From Oscillospiraceae bacterium (GTDB lineage: Bacteria; Bacillota; Clostridia; Oscillospirales; Ruminococcaceae): a stretch of DNA of 64,000 bases. Position 1 is the stretch's first letter. Each line of letters begins with the position of its first letter. Where the stretch lies: positions 148,293-212,292 of the forward strand of contig JAEDDN010000003.1 in assembly GCA_016298065.1 (NCBI GenBank), read 5' to 3'. The notes under the pieces were generated by a model that worked only from the letters and a program-made list of their open reading frames with translations, had not been told where the DNA came from and did no database searches. The translations under genes and the position numbers were made by a program. Positions 33,569 through 41,268 of the stretch are shown here, in pieces.

Positions 33569-33597
33569 ATAATACCATACACTTTATCACTTGTCAA
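33569..33597 (-). promoter_or_regulatory. Promoter of the candidate structured RNA
   Basis: Minus strand TTGACA (33592-33597), 17 bases, TATTAT (33569-33574). One of the best promoter matches in the window, yet no intact gene follows. Confidence 0.8.
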
Positions 33598-33675
33598 TAG
33601 TTTTTTTGAACTTTTTAAAGAAAAGTTATTGACATTATACAATAAATATTGTCGGTATATTTGTGTAAAAAATCA

Positions 33676-33704
33676 TTTACAAAAATCAGTAAATACTATA
33701 TACT
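33676..33704 (+). promoter_or_regulatory. Promoter of the DUF1292 gene
   Basis: TTTACA (33676-33681), 17 bases, TATACT (33699-33704), about 50 bases before the start codon. Confidence 0.75.
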
Positions 33705-33753
33705 AAATATAATGCGTTGCAAATTTGAGAAATTATTTTAACGGAGGATTACA

Positions 33754-34098
33754 ATGAGCGATAAAAATAATAATGATGAATTAGAGATGGATTACTCTCC
33801 CGATATACTTACTTTAGTAGATGAAGAAGGCGTTGAACAGGAGTTTGAGCTTTTAGACGTTATAGAGGTTGACGACCAAAGATATTTTGCGTTTTTGCCG
33901 TATTATGAGGACGCTCAAAAGGCTTTGGAATCTGACGCCGAGCTTGTTGTTTTAAAGTCTGAAATGGTTGACGGTGAGGAAATGCTCGCTTCAATCGACG
34001 ACGATGACGAATACGACAGAATAGGCAATATGTTTTTGGAAAAGCTCGCTGATATGTTCGAAGAGGACTTTGAAGAGTTTTCGGGTGAGCTTCAATAA
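33754..34098 (+). CDS. DUF1292 family protein (YrzB-like)
   Basis: 114 residues, very acidic. The core ILTLVDEEGVEQEFELLDVIEVDDQRYFAFLPY (seen in parts: TLVDEEGVEQEFELLD and RYFAFLPY) and the following VVLKSEMVDGEEMLASIDDDDEY-type segment match DUF1292. Cytosolic, function unknown; in many Firmicutes it sits near yrrK/yrrL-type genes, which are absent here. GGAGG precedes the ATG. The probable 6S RNA follows. Confidence 0.88.
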   Translation: MSDKNNNDELEMDYSPDILTLVDEEGVEQEFELLDVIEVDDQRYFAFLPYYEDAQKALESDAELVVLKSEMVDGEEMLASIDDDDEYDRIGNMFLEKLADMFEEDFEEFSGELQ

Positions 34099-34130
34099 TA
34101 TATAGTAAACTTGCCTTACAAAAATTACTA

Positions 34131-34158
34131 TTGTTAAAGATGATTTTTGTGGTATACT
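34131..34158 (+). promoter_or_regulatory. Promoter of the probable 6S RNA
   Basis: TTGTTA (34131-34136), 16 bases, TATACT (34153-34158), predicting transcription from about 34165. Confidence 0.65.
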
Positions 34159-34164
34159 ATAAAT

Positions 34165-34402
34165 GTAAACAGGATTAAAAAGTCATATCATTTTTTGAAT
34201 ACTCTCTGCCTTGCTTAGTTAGTGCAGCTTATAATAATCCAACAATTATTTAAAGGGAGCTTATCTCGATTATCGGATTGCAGACCTCCCCTTAAACGCT
34301 TGACGCTTAAGGGAAGAAGGGAGCATGGTAGATAAAGGCGGCACCCACCTGCGTACAGCGGGTTTTTATTACTGCACGACTTCAAGGCGGACTGTAATTG
34401 TT
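34165..34402 (+). ncRNA. ssrS: Probable 6S RNA
   Basis: A noncoding stretch with a rod-like fold. Its closing stems GCCTTG / CAAGGC and GTGCAG-ATAAT / ATTACTGCAC enclose a large open region, topped by the CCCTTAA / TTAAGGG hairpin; GGCACCCACCT with AGCGGGT lies on the 3' side, as I remember in clostridial 6S RNAs. 6S RNA mimics an open promoter and holds sigma-A RNA polymerase. It has its own promoter, and a hairpin terminator at 34407. Family assignment rests on fold and recalled motifs, not on a covariance search. Confidence 0.6.
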
Positions 34403-34406
34403 AATT

Positions 34407-34439
34407 AAACGTCGGAGCGACTTTGTCGCCCCGACGTTT
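34407..34439 (+). terminator. Terminator after the 6S RNA
   Basis: AAACGTCGG-GCGAC / GTCGC-CCGACGTTT, a long GC-rich stem; only a weak T tail (TTTCTT). Confidence 0.7.
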
Positions 34440-34587
34440 CTTACTTATAAAAACAAACGCAAGACAAATCTACTATATTATATATAAGACGGTTGATGAT
34501 TTATTTTTTCTATATATAGTTTGTGTTCGGCGACTGTTTTTGACGGTAAATTATAAAAAGAGTAAATTTGTATTTTTTACCAAACAT

Positions 34588-34602
34588 ACAAGATATAGTG
34601 TT
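34588..34602 (+). promoter_or_regulatory. NrdR-like box, distal
   Basis: ACAAGATATAGTGTT resembles the NrdR operator (reverse complement AACACTATATCTTGT). It is about 250 bases before nrdD. NrdR is the nucleotide-sensing repressor of ribonucleotide reductase genes. The 34441-34840 stretch otherwise holds only AT-rich DNA and the nrdD promoter. Confidence 0.45.
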
Positions 34603-34736
34603 CAATATTTTCCATAAAAATTAAAAGGTCAAACGGATAAAGAAATTGCGAGATTTTTAAAAATTCTCGATGATTTTCTCTAGTTTGTGCAGTATTAACG
34701 AAAAAACGCAAAAAAATTTTTTTTGAGGATATTCTA

Positions 34737-34765
34737 TTGACTTTAGCCGCTTTATATACTACAAT
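34737..34765 (+). promoter_or_regulatory. Promoter of nrdD
   Basis: TTGACT (34737-34742), 17 bases, TACAAT (34760-34765). Confidence 0.7.
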
Positions 34766-34780
34766 AAATAAAAACGAAAA

Positions 34781-34797
34781 ACACAAGATATTGTTGT
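34781..34797 (+). promoter_or_regulatory. NrdR-like box, proximal
   Basis: ACACAAGATATTGTTGT, sharing ACAAGATAT with the distal box and placed just downstream of the nrdD promoter, where bound repressor would block transcription. NrdR usually needs paired boxes about 31 bases apart; a good partner at that distance is not evident (34751-34766 is a weak candidate). Confidence 0.55.
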
Positions 34798-34840
34798 TGA
34801 TCTTAAAGTTAGATACTACAAAATGTATGACGAGGGGAAG

Positions 34841-37162
34841 ATGAAATTGATAACTAAAATTTTAAAACGTGACGGACGTGAATCGGATTTTGATAAAAGT
34901 AAGATAACAAGCGCTATATTTAAGGCGGCTCAGGCACTTGGAGGAACTGATTACGAGCAGGCCGAAAAGCTTGCCGATTTAGTTATTGAAACAATCGAAA
35001 AAGACCCTGAAATAAAAATACCAACTGTTGAGCAGGTACAAGATACGGTAGAAAAGGTATTGATTGAAAACGGCAATGCCCGTACCGCTAAGGAATTTAT
35101 CCTTTACAGAGCCAACAGAACAAGGGTAAGGGAAATGAATACCCGCCTTATGAAAATTTATGAGGACCTTACCTATAAAGAAGCTAAGGATAACGATGTA
35201 AAACGTGAAAACGCCAACATAGACGGCGACACCGCTATGGGAACAATGTTAAAATACGGCTCTGAGGGCGCAAAGCAGTTTTACGAAATGTTTGTAATCG
35301 ACCCGAGATTTTCAAAGGCGCACGCAAACGGCGATATTCATATTCACGATATGGATTTCTACACGCTTACCACTACCTGTTGTCAGATAGACTTAAACAA
35401 GCTTTTTGAAAACGGCTTCTGCACAGGTCACGGCTTTTTACGTCAGCCGAACGATATTGCCACCTATTCGGCTTTGGCTTGTATCGCAATACAGTCTAAC
35501 CAAAACGACCAGCACGGCGGACAAAGTATTCCTAACTTTGACTACGCTATGGCAAACGGTGTTAAAAAGACCTATAAGCGTCGCTATAAAGAAAATATGA
35601 TAAAAGCGCTTGAGCTTGTTTGTAACGACGAAAACTTTGACGCAGAGCATACCGTATACGACATAATGATAGGCATTAAAGAAACCGACAAGTTAGGTCC
35701 TGTGCTTGCAAACGACAATGGCTATGCCGAAAAGGAATTAAAGCGTTTAAGAAAGTTTTTAACAAAAGAGCAGGCTGAACAGATACAAAAGCTTGTTATA
35801 AAAAATACAGTTAAAGAAACACGCAGAGTAACCTATCAGGCTATGGAAGCATTGGTACACAACCTAAACACCATGCACTCCAGAGCAGGTGCTCAAATCC
35901 CGTTTAGCTCCTTAAACTACGGTATGGATACATCTCCTGAGGGTAGACTTGTAATAGAGTCGATACTCCTTGCAACCGAAGCAGGCTTGGGTAACGGCGA
36001 GACAGCTATCTTCCCGATACAGATATTTAAGGTAAAAGAGGGCGTAAACTACAACCCCGAAGACCCGAACTACGATTTGTTTAAGCTTTCGTGTCGAGTA
36101 TCTGCAAAGAGACTTTTCCCGAACTATTCGTTTATAGACGCACCGTTTAACGCTCAGTACTATGTTCCCGGCAGACCTGAAACAGAGGTCGCATATATGG
36201 GTTGCCGTACAAGAGTTATCGGAAACCACTACGACCGTGACAGAGAAATAGTATTCGGCAGAGGAAACTTAAGCTTTACCTCAATTAACCTGCCGAGACT
36301 TGCAATAAAGTCAAACGGAAATATTGAATTTTTCTTTGAACAGCTTGAACATCAAATGGATCTTGTATGTGATCAGCTTATGGAAAGATACAAAATTCAG
36401 GCAGGCAAAAAGGTTAAAAACTATCCGTTCCTTATGGGACAGGGCGTATGGATTGATTCTGATAAATTAGCGCCTGACGACACGGTAGGCGAGGTATTAA
36501 AGCACGGTACCTTAACGGTAGGCTTTATCGGTCTTGCAGAGTGCTTGGTAGCACTTATAGGTTCTCACCACGGTCAGACTAAAGAGGCTCAAAACTTAGG
36601 TCTTGATATAATAGGCTTTATGAGAAAAAAGGTTGACCAGGAAACAATAAAGACAGGATTTAACTATTCGCTTATAGCTACTCCTGCCGAAGGCTTATCG
36701 GGACGCTTTGTAAAGATTGATAAGCAAAAATACGGCGTTATAGAGGGCGTAACAGACAGAGATTATTATACAAACTCTTTCCATATCCCTGTTTATTACA
36801 ACATTTCGGCATTTGATAAGATAAAGCTTGAAGCTCCTTATCATAACCTTACAAACGGCGGACATATTTCTTACGTTGAGCTTGACGGAGACGTTTCCAA
36901 AAACCTTGACGCATTTGAATCGGTTATTCGTTGTATGAAGGAAGCAGGAATAGGCTACGGTTCAATTAACCACCCTGTTGACAGAGACCCTGTATGCGGA
37001 TACACGGGAATTATCGACAATGTTTGCCCGAGATGCGGACGTAAAGAGGGCGAAGGCGTAGACGTTGAAGTTCTTAAAAAGCTAAAGGGCTATAAAAAGA
37101 ACGTAAGATGTTGCGACGAAAATATTTTAGAAGAAAATGATAAAGTTACAAATAATATTTAG
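34841..37162 (+). CDS. nrdD: Anaerobic ribonucleoside-triphosphate reductase, large chain lacking the glycyl-radical domain
   Basis: 773 residues from the ATG at 34841, preceded by GAGG; an ATG at 34823 lacks a site. N-terminal ATP-cone (ILKRDGRESDFDKSKI), then the class III catalytic barrel: HIHDMDFYTLTTTCCQIDL, GGQSIPNFDYAMANGV, MHSRAGAQIPFSSLNYG, RGNLSFTSINLPR. The zinc-ribbon end DPVCGYTGIIDNVCPRCGRKEGEG is present, but instead of the usual RRITGYLVGT radical loop the chain ends in EVLKKLKGYKKNVR and a short tail. That radical domain is encoded by the next ORF. It reduces NTPs to dNTPs without oxygen; NrdG activates it. Confidence 0.95.
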   Translation: MKLITKILKRDGRESDFDKSKITSAIFKAAQALGGTDYEQAEKLADLVIETIEKDPEIKIPTVEQVQDTVEKVLIENGNARTAKEFILYRANRTRVREMNTRLMKIYEDLTYKEAKDNDVKRENANIDGDTAMGTMLKYGSEGAKQFYEMFVIDPRFSKAHANGDIHIHDMDFYTLTTTCCQIDLNKLFENGFCTGHGFLRQPNDIATYSALACIAIQSNQNDQHGGQSIPNFDYAMANGVKKTYKRRYKENMIKALELVCNDENFDAEHTVYDIMIGIKETDKLGPVLANDNGYAEKELKRLRKFLTKEQAEQIQKLVIKNTVKETRRVTYQAMEALVHNLNTMHSRAGAQIPFSSLNYGMDTSPEGRLVIESILLATEAGLGNGETAIFPIQIFKVKEGVNYNPEDPNYDLFKLSCRVSAKRLFPNYSFIDAPFNAQYYVPGRPETEVAYMGCRTRVIGNHYDRDREIVFGRGNLSFTSINLPRLAIKSNGNIEFFFEQLEHQMDLVCDQLMERYKIQAGKKVKNYPFLMGQGVWIDSDKLAPDDTVGEVLKHGTLTVGFIGLAECLVALIGSHHGQTKEAQNLGLDIIGFMRKKVDQETIKTGFNYSLIATPAEGLSGRFVKIDKQKYGVIEGVTDRDYYTNSFHIPVYYNISAFDKIKLEAPYHNLTNGGHISYVELDGDVSKNLDAFESVIRCMKEAGIGYGSINHPVDRDPVCGYTGIIDNVCPRCGRKEGEGVDVEVLKKLKGYKKNVRCCDENILEENDKVTNNI

Positions 37163-37173
37163 GAGGTTTCATT

Positions 37174-37347
37174 ATGAACAATTTTGAAGTTGTAGACGGA
37201 AAAGTAGGTCAAGGCGTAGGCTTTGAGAGAATCAGAAGAATCACAGGCTATTTGGTTGGTACGGTAGACCGTTTTAACAACGGTAAAAGAGCCGAAGAAC
37301 GTGACAGAGTAAAGCATAGCTTAACTACCGAAAAAGAAACTATCTAA
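37174..37347 (+). CDS. Separate glycyl-radical domain of NrdD (57 residues)
   Basis: AGGAGG (37161-37166) overlaps the nrdD stop and places an ATG at 7 bases. Residues 17-48 contain FERIRRITGYLVGT and DRFNNGKRAEERDRVKH, which correspond to the C-terminal radical loop and final helix of ordinary NrdD; the Gly in ITGY (residue 25) would carry the radical made by NrdG. The N-terminus MNNFEVVDGKVGQGVG is extra. It may work as a subunit of NrdD, like GrcA/YfiD does for pyruvate formate-lyase. Too short for standard ORF cut-offs. Function inferred from motif and position. Confidence 0.88.
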   Translation: MNNFEVVDGKVGQGVGFERIRRITGYLVGTVDRFNNGKRAEERDRVKHSLTTEKETI

Positions 37348-37372
37348 GTAATTTAAAACACATTTAAAATAA

Positions 37373-37402
37373 CAAAGCCCCACTAAAGTTTGTGGGGCTT
37401 TG
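37373..37402 (+). terminator. Hairpin between the NrdD genes and nrdG
   Basis: CAAAGCCCCAC / GTGGGGCTTTG with a loop of eight; only a weak T tail, and it lies 30 bases before nrdG, so it may only reduce readthrough. Confidence 0.75.
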
Positions 37403-37432
37403 CTTATAAAATTAAGTCGGGAGATAATAAAA

Positions 37433-37930
37433 ATGACGGTAAGAATTGCAGGAATTATAAGAGAATCTATAGTTGACGGCAACGGCATACGCTTTGTTGT
37501 ATTTACGCAAGGGTGTCCTCATCACTGCGAGGGTTGCCACAATCCCCAAAGTCACGATTTTGACGGAGGCTATGACTGCGATATAAATAAGATAATGACC
37601 GAAATAAAAAAAGACCCGATTTTGTCGGGAGTTACCTTTAGCGGAGGCGAGCCCTTTTGCCAGCCTGAGCCGTTAGTGGAATTAGGCAAAATGATAAAGG
37701 CTGAAGGGTTAAGCCTAATTATTTATACGGGCTATCTTTTTGAGGATTTGTTAAGCTCACCCGATAAAAATGTTTTAGAGCTTATAAAGCTTGCCGATTA
37801 TATTATTGACGGAAGATTTGAGCTCGATAAAAGGGACTTGTCTTTAAGGTTTAGGGGAAGCTCCAACCAAAGAATAATAGATGTGCAAAAAAGTTTATCA
37901 GAGGGTAAGACTATAGAAACAGAGCTTTAA
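37433..37930 (+). CDS. nrdG: Anaerobic ribonucleotide reductase activating protein
   Basis: 165 residues from the ATG at 37433 (GGGAG upstream). A radical SAM activase that abstracts hydrogen from the NrdD glycine. Seen: GCPHHCEGCHNPQSHD with the CX3CX2C cluster site (about residues 27-34), GVTFSGGEPFCQP, and IIDGRFELDKRD near the C-terminus. In this genome its target glycine appears to be on the 57-residue protein encoded just upstream. Confidence 0.95.
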   Translation: MTVRIAGIIRESIVDGNGIRFVVFTQGCPHHCEGCHNPQSHDFDGGYDCDINKIMTEIKKDPILSGVTFSGGEPFCQPEPLVELGKMIKAEGLSLIIYTGYLFEDLLSSPDKNVLELIKLADYIIDGRFELDKRDLSLRFRGSSNQRIIDVQKSLSEGKTIETEL

Positions 37931-37937
37931 AACAAAA

Positions 37938-37967
37938 AAACGGCAGTCGCTTTAGCGACTGCCGTTT
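37938..37967. terminator. Bidirectional terminator after nrdG
   Basis: AAACGGCAGTCGC / GCGACTGCCGTTT with A-rich and T-rich flanks between convergent genes. Confidence 0.88.
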
Positions 37968-37978
37968 ATAATTTTTAG

Positions 37979-38650
37979 TTAGTTAAAATTATAATACTGA
38001 GAATATTGCTGTAAAATTTCTTCGGTGTTTCCAGATTGCCAGGAATAAATCATAAGTGCGATAGTGATAATAAAGCCTACGATACCAAATACAATACCTG
38101 CTACTGCCATACCTTTGCCACTTTGTTTTTTAGATAAGGATACTGAGCCGAAGATAACTGCAAGAATCTGAAGTATTATACTCAGACAGGCACAGCAGGA
38201 AAATACAATACCGCATATACCTAAAACCAAAGAAGCAATAGAAAGACCTTTTTTCTCCTCAGCCGGTGGAGTTGTATCCATATAAGGGTCGTAGTACGGA
38301 TTGTTTACCGACTTATTAAGGTTATTATTAAAGTTGTTAAAGTTATTGTTTGCAGGTTGAGAAAAATATGTGTTTGGTTGTGCGGTGGGGTTAGTATTAT
38401 TTGTCGGAGTAGTCTGTGTGTTTTGAAAGTTGTCGGGTTTATAAGTAGGAATACTAAATTCATTTCCTAAATTAACGGTATTAACCGGGTTGCCTGCAAC
38501 TTCATTCACTCCGCTTGCAACGTCGTTAACGCCTTCGGTAGCTTCGTTTACAGTTTCGTTAACTGCCTCATTTGCTGCGTTAACAGTATCATTAACCTCG
38601 TTTAAATTAGGCTCAGTTGGGTTTTGGTTTAAGTTATTGTTATCGTCCAT
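37979..38650 (-). CDS. DUF4190 membrane protein with Asn/Val-rich N-terminus
   Basis: About 223 residues from the ATG at 38648-38650 (AAAGGAG upstream). The first 65 residues hold heptad-like VNExx repeats (VNETVNEATEGVNDV), followed by an Asn/Thr/Pro/Gln-rich linker. The C-terminal part has two membrane helices: GLSIASLVLGICGIVFSCC and a helix near GMAVAGIVFGIVGFII, with the SLSKKQSGKGMA link characteristic of DUF4190. Function unknown. Single gene, convergent with nrdG. Confidence 0.82.
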   Translation of the reverse strand: MDDNNNLNQNPTEPNLNEVNDTVNAANEAVNETVNEATEGVNDVASGVNEVAGNPVNTVNLGNEFSIPTYKPDNFQNTQTTPTNNTNPTAQPNTYFSQPANNNFNNFNNNLNKSVNNPYYDPYMDTTPPAEEKKGLSIASLVLGICGIVFSCCACLSIILQILAVIFGSVSLSKKQSGKGMAVAGIVFGIVGFIITIALMIYSWQSGNTEEILQQYSQYYNFN

Positions 38651-38833
38651 AAAAATTCTCCTTTTGTCGTTTAATTTATAATAAAATTTTATCAAAGTCA
38701 CAAGAAGATGTCAATAGCGGACGTTTGTTGCCGCTAAAGGCAAAAATCGTGTTTTTTCGTTGCAAACACAAGGCATACTGTAGTATAATAAAATGTAACG
38801 TATTTATTATTATAAGAGCAAGGGGAATATTTT

Positions 38834-40225
38834 ATGAGTGAAAAAACAGCTAACTTTTTTAAATGTTTAAAAACAAAAAAAGTAGCCGTAATCGGTATGG
38901 GCGTAAGCCATTACGATATGGTAAAGCTTTTTGTGAATAAAGGTGTATCAGTTACGGTATGCGATAAGCGTGACGCAGAGTACTTGGGCGAAAGCTATGA
39001 CACTTTAAGCAAAATGGGAGTGAAGTTTTGCTTCGGCGAAAAGTATCTTGATAATCTTTGTGATTACGACGTGGTATTTCGTACTCCGGGTATGTATTAT
39101 AATAACCCCGTGCTTATAAACGCAAGAAAAAACGGCGTTGTTGTGACTTCGGAAATGGAAGTGTTTTTTGACCTCTGCCCCTGTAAGACCTATGCGGTAA
39201 CCGGTTCAGACGGCAAGACTACTACCACTACCCTAATTAGTGAGATGCTTAAAGCTTCGGGAAAGACAGTTCACTTAGGCGGAAATATAGGTAAAGCACT
39301 GCTTCCGATAATCGAGCAGATAAAATCCGACGACGTAGCAGTTGTCGAGCTTTCGAGCTTTCAGCTTATTTCAATGAAATGCGCTCCCGATGTTTCGGTT
39401 ATCACAAACGTTTCCCCAAACCACTTAGACGTTCACGGCACTATGGAGGAATACGTTTTAGCCAAAACAAATATTTTTATGCATCAGAACGCTTTTTCCA
39501 AAACTGTGCTTAACCTTGATAACGAAATTACAAACGGCTTTTCACAGGACATAAGAGGAAAGCTTATGCATTTTTCAAAAAAAGATAAGGTTTATAACGG
39601 TACCTATCTTGACAGCAAGGGCGATATTTACAGGGTTAAAAACGGTGTCGCTGCAAAGATTATGAATAAAAACGACATTAAGCTTCCCGGTATGCACAAC
39701 GTGGAAAATTACTTAACGGCAATTTGTGCAGTATTCGATAGCGTCAGCGACAGCGATATTATATCGGTTGCAAAAACCTTCGGCGGCGTCGAGCACAGAA
39801 TAGAGTTTGTAAGAGAGCTTGACGGGGTAAAATATTATAACGACAGTATTGCAACAAGCCCGACAAGAACTATTGCAGGCTTAAATTCCTTTGAGCAAAA
39901 GCTTATAGTAATAGCAGGCGGATATGATAAAAAGATTCCTTATGAGCCGCTTGCAAAGCCTGTAAACGAGCACGTTAAAATTTTAATTTTATTAGGTGCA
40001 ACTGCCCAAAAAATCGAAAAAGCCGTAACCGAATATGAGGGATATGATCCTAAAAAGCTTAAAATAGTAAATGTGGATACCTTGGAAGAAGCAGTAGATA
40101 AAGCAAGAGAGCTTGCTGATAAGGGCGACGTCGTAACCTTGTCGCCTGCGAGTGCGAGCTTTGACCTTTACAGAAACTTTGAACAGCGTGGAATACACTT
40201 TAAAAATATCGTAAACAGTCTTTAG
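38834..40225 (+). CDS. murD: UDP-N-acetylmuramoyl-L-alanine--D-glutamate ligase
   Basis: 463 residues. Adds D-Glu to the peptidoglycan precursor in the cytosol. Seen: N-terminal Rossmann start VAVIGMGVSHYD, P-loop TGSDGKTTTTTLISEM (about residues 119-134), ELSSFQL, NVSPNHLDVHGTMEEY with the metal His, the C-terminal YNDSIATSPTRTIAGL, and GGYDKKIPYEPLA. It stands alone before two M42 peptidase genes, not in a dcw cluster, and starts 10 bases before the next gene. Confidence 0.95.
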   Translation: MSEKTANFFKCLKTKKVAVIGMGVSHYDMVKLFVNKGVSVTVCDKRDAEYLGESYDTLSKMGVKFCFGEKYLDNLCDYDVVFRTPGMYYNNPVLINARKNGVVVTSEMEVFFDLCPCKTYAVTGSDGKTTTTTLISEMLKASGKTVHLGGNIGKALLPIIEQIKSDDVAVVELSSFQLISMKCAPDVSVITNVSPNHLDVHGTMEEYVLAKTNIFMHQNAFSKTVLNLDNEITNGFSQDIRGKLMHFSKKDKVYNGTYLDSKGDIYRVKNGVAAKIMNKNDIKLPGMHNVENYLTAICAVFDSVSDSDIISVAKTFGGVEHRIEFVRELDGVKYYNDSIATSPTRTIAGLNSFEQKLIVIAGGYDKKIPYEPLAKPVNEHVKILILLGATAQKIEKAVTEYEGYDPKKLKIVNVDTLEEAVDKARELADKGDVVTLSPASASFDLYRNFEQRGIHFKNIVNSL

Positions 40226-40234
40226 GAGATAAAT

Positions 40235-41266
40235 ATGGATTTAACTAATATACTAAAAGAGCTTTGTGATGCAAGCGGCGTTTCGGGCGCTGAATGTGAA
40301 GCCTCTGCCGTTGCGGCAAAAATGTTAAAGCCCTATGTAGAAGAAGTGCAGATAGATAGCTTTAATAACGTAATTGCAACGGTAAAAAAAGCCGATAAAG
40401 GCCAAATGACCTTACTGCTTGACGCACATATCGACCAAATCGGGCTTATAGTTACCGCCATAGACGATAAGGGCTTTTTAAAGGTAGGCTCCTGCGGCGG
40501 AGTTGACAGGCGCCTTATGTTAGGCCAGCAGGTTACTATCCTTTCAAAAGAGCGTCAAAGAGGTATAGTATGCACTATTCCGCCGCACCTTTCAAAAGAG
40601 GGCGACAGCGATAAGGTGCCCGAAATAGACGATATTGCGATTGATGTAGGTTTAAGCGCCGATAAGGCAAAAGAGAAAATCGCACTCGGCGACAGAGTTA
40701 TAATAGACTCTTTGTTTTTAACCCTTATGGAAAATAAAATATCTGCTAAAGCACTTGATGACAGAGCAGGTGTAGCGAGCATAATAAAAGCAGTATCAAT
40801 GCTAAAGGATAAAAGATTGCCCTGCGGAGTAAGCGTGCTGTTTTCTGCTGAGGAGGAAACAGGCGAGAGGGGCGCACAAGTAGCAGGCTATAACATAAAC
40901 CCCGACATAGCCGTAGCGGTAGACGTATCCTTTGCGCATACTCCGGACGCAGATGAAAATAAATGCGGTAAACTCTCAAAGGGCGTTATGATAGGTATAT
41001 CTCCGACGCTCGACAAAAAAATATCGGATAGCTTTATAAAAATATCCGAAAGAGAAAATATCCCTTATCAGCTTGAAGTGATGTCAGGCTCAACGGGCAC
41101 AAATGCCGACGTTATCGGCACTTCAAGAGGTGGAGTGAGAACGGGGCTTTTGTCGATTCCGTTAAGGTATATGCATACTCCGATTGAAGTTATAGACTTA
41201 GGCGACGTCCAAGCGGTATCTGATTTGATTGTAAAATTTATATTGTCGTTAGAGGAGGAAATTTAG
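40235..41266 (+). CDS. M42 family glutamyl aminopeptidase-like, first paralogue
   Basis: 343 residues. M42 enzymes (TET/FrvX group) are large dodecameric di-metal aminopeptidases. Seen: LDAHIDQIGLIV with metal His and Asp, GGVDRRLMLGQ, KALDDRAGVASII with the bridging Asp, SAEEETGERGAQVAG with catalytic and metal Glu, VDVSFAHTPDAD and YMHTPIEVID with the last His. Preceded by murD (10 bases) and followed after 2 bases by a second M42 gene, so they form an operon. Confidence 0.92.
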   Translation: MDLTNILKELCDASGVSGAECEASAVAAKMLKPYVEEVQIDSFNNVIATVKKADKGQMTLLLDAHIDQIGLIVTAIDDKGFLKVGSCGGVDRRLMLGQQVTILSKERQRGIVCTIPPHLSKEGDSDKVPEIDDIAIDVGLSADKAKEKIALGDRVIIDSLFLTLMENKISAKALDDRAGVASIIKAVSMLKDKRLPCGVSVLFSAEEETGERGAQVAGYNINPDIAVAVDVSFAHTPDADENKCGKLSKGVMIGISPTLDKKISDSFIKISERENIPYQLEVMSGSTGTNADVIGTSRGGVRTGLLSIPLRYMHTPIEVIDLGDVQAVSDLIVKFILSLEEEI

Positions 41267-41268
41267 CT

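Noticed and set aside
34165..34402. tmRNA
   Set aside because: Too short, lacks a tag reading frame and the tRNA-Ala-like ends; 6S RNA fits better.
34577..34786. Minus-strand frame of 69 codons before nrdD
   Set aside because: AT-rich, overlaps the NrdR-like box and promoter, no family match and no ribosome site.
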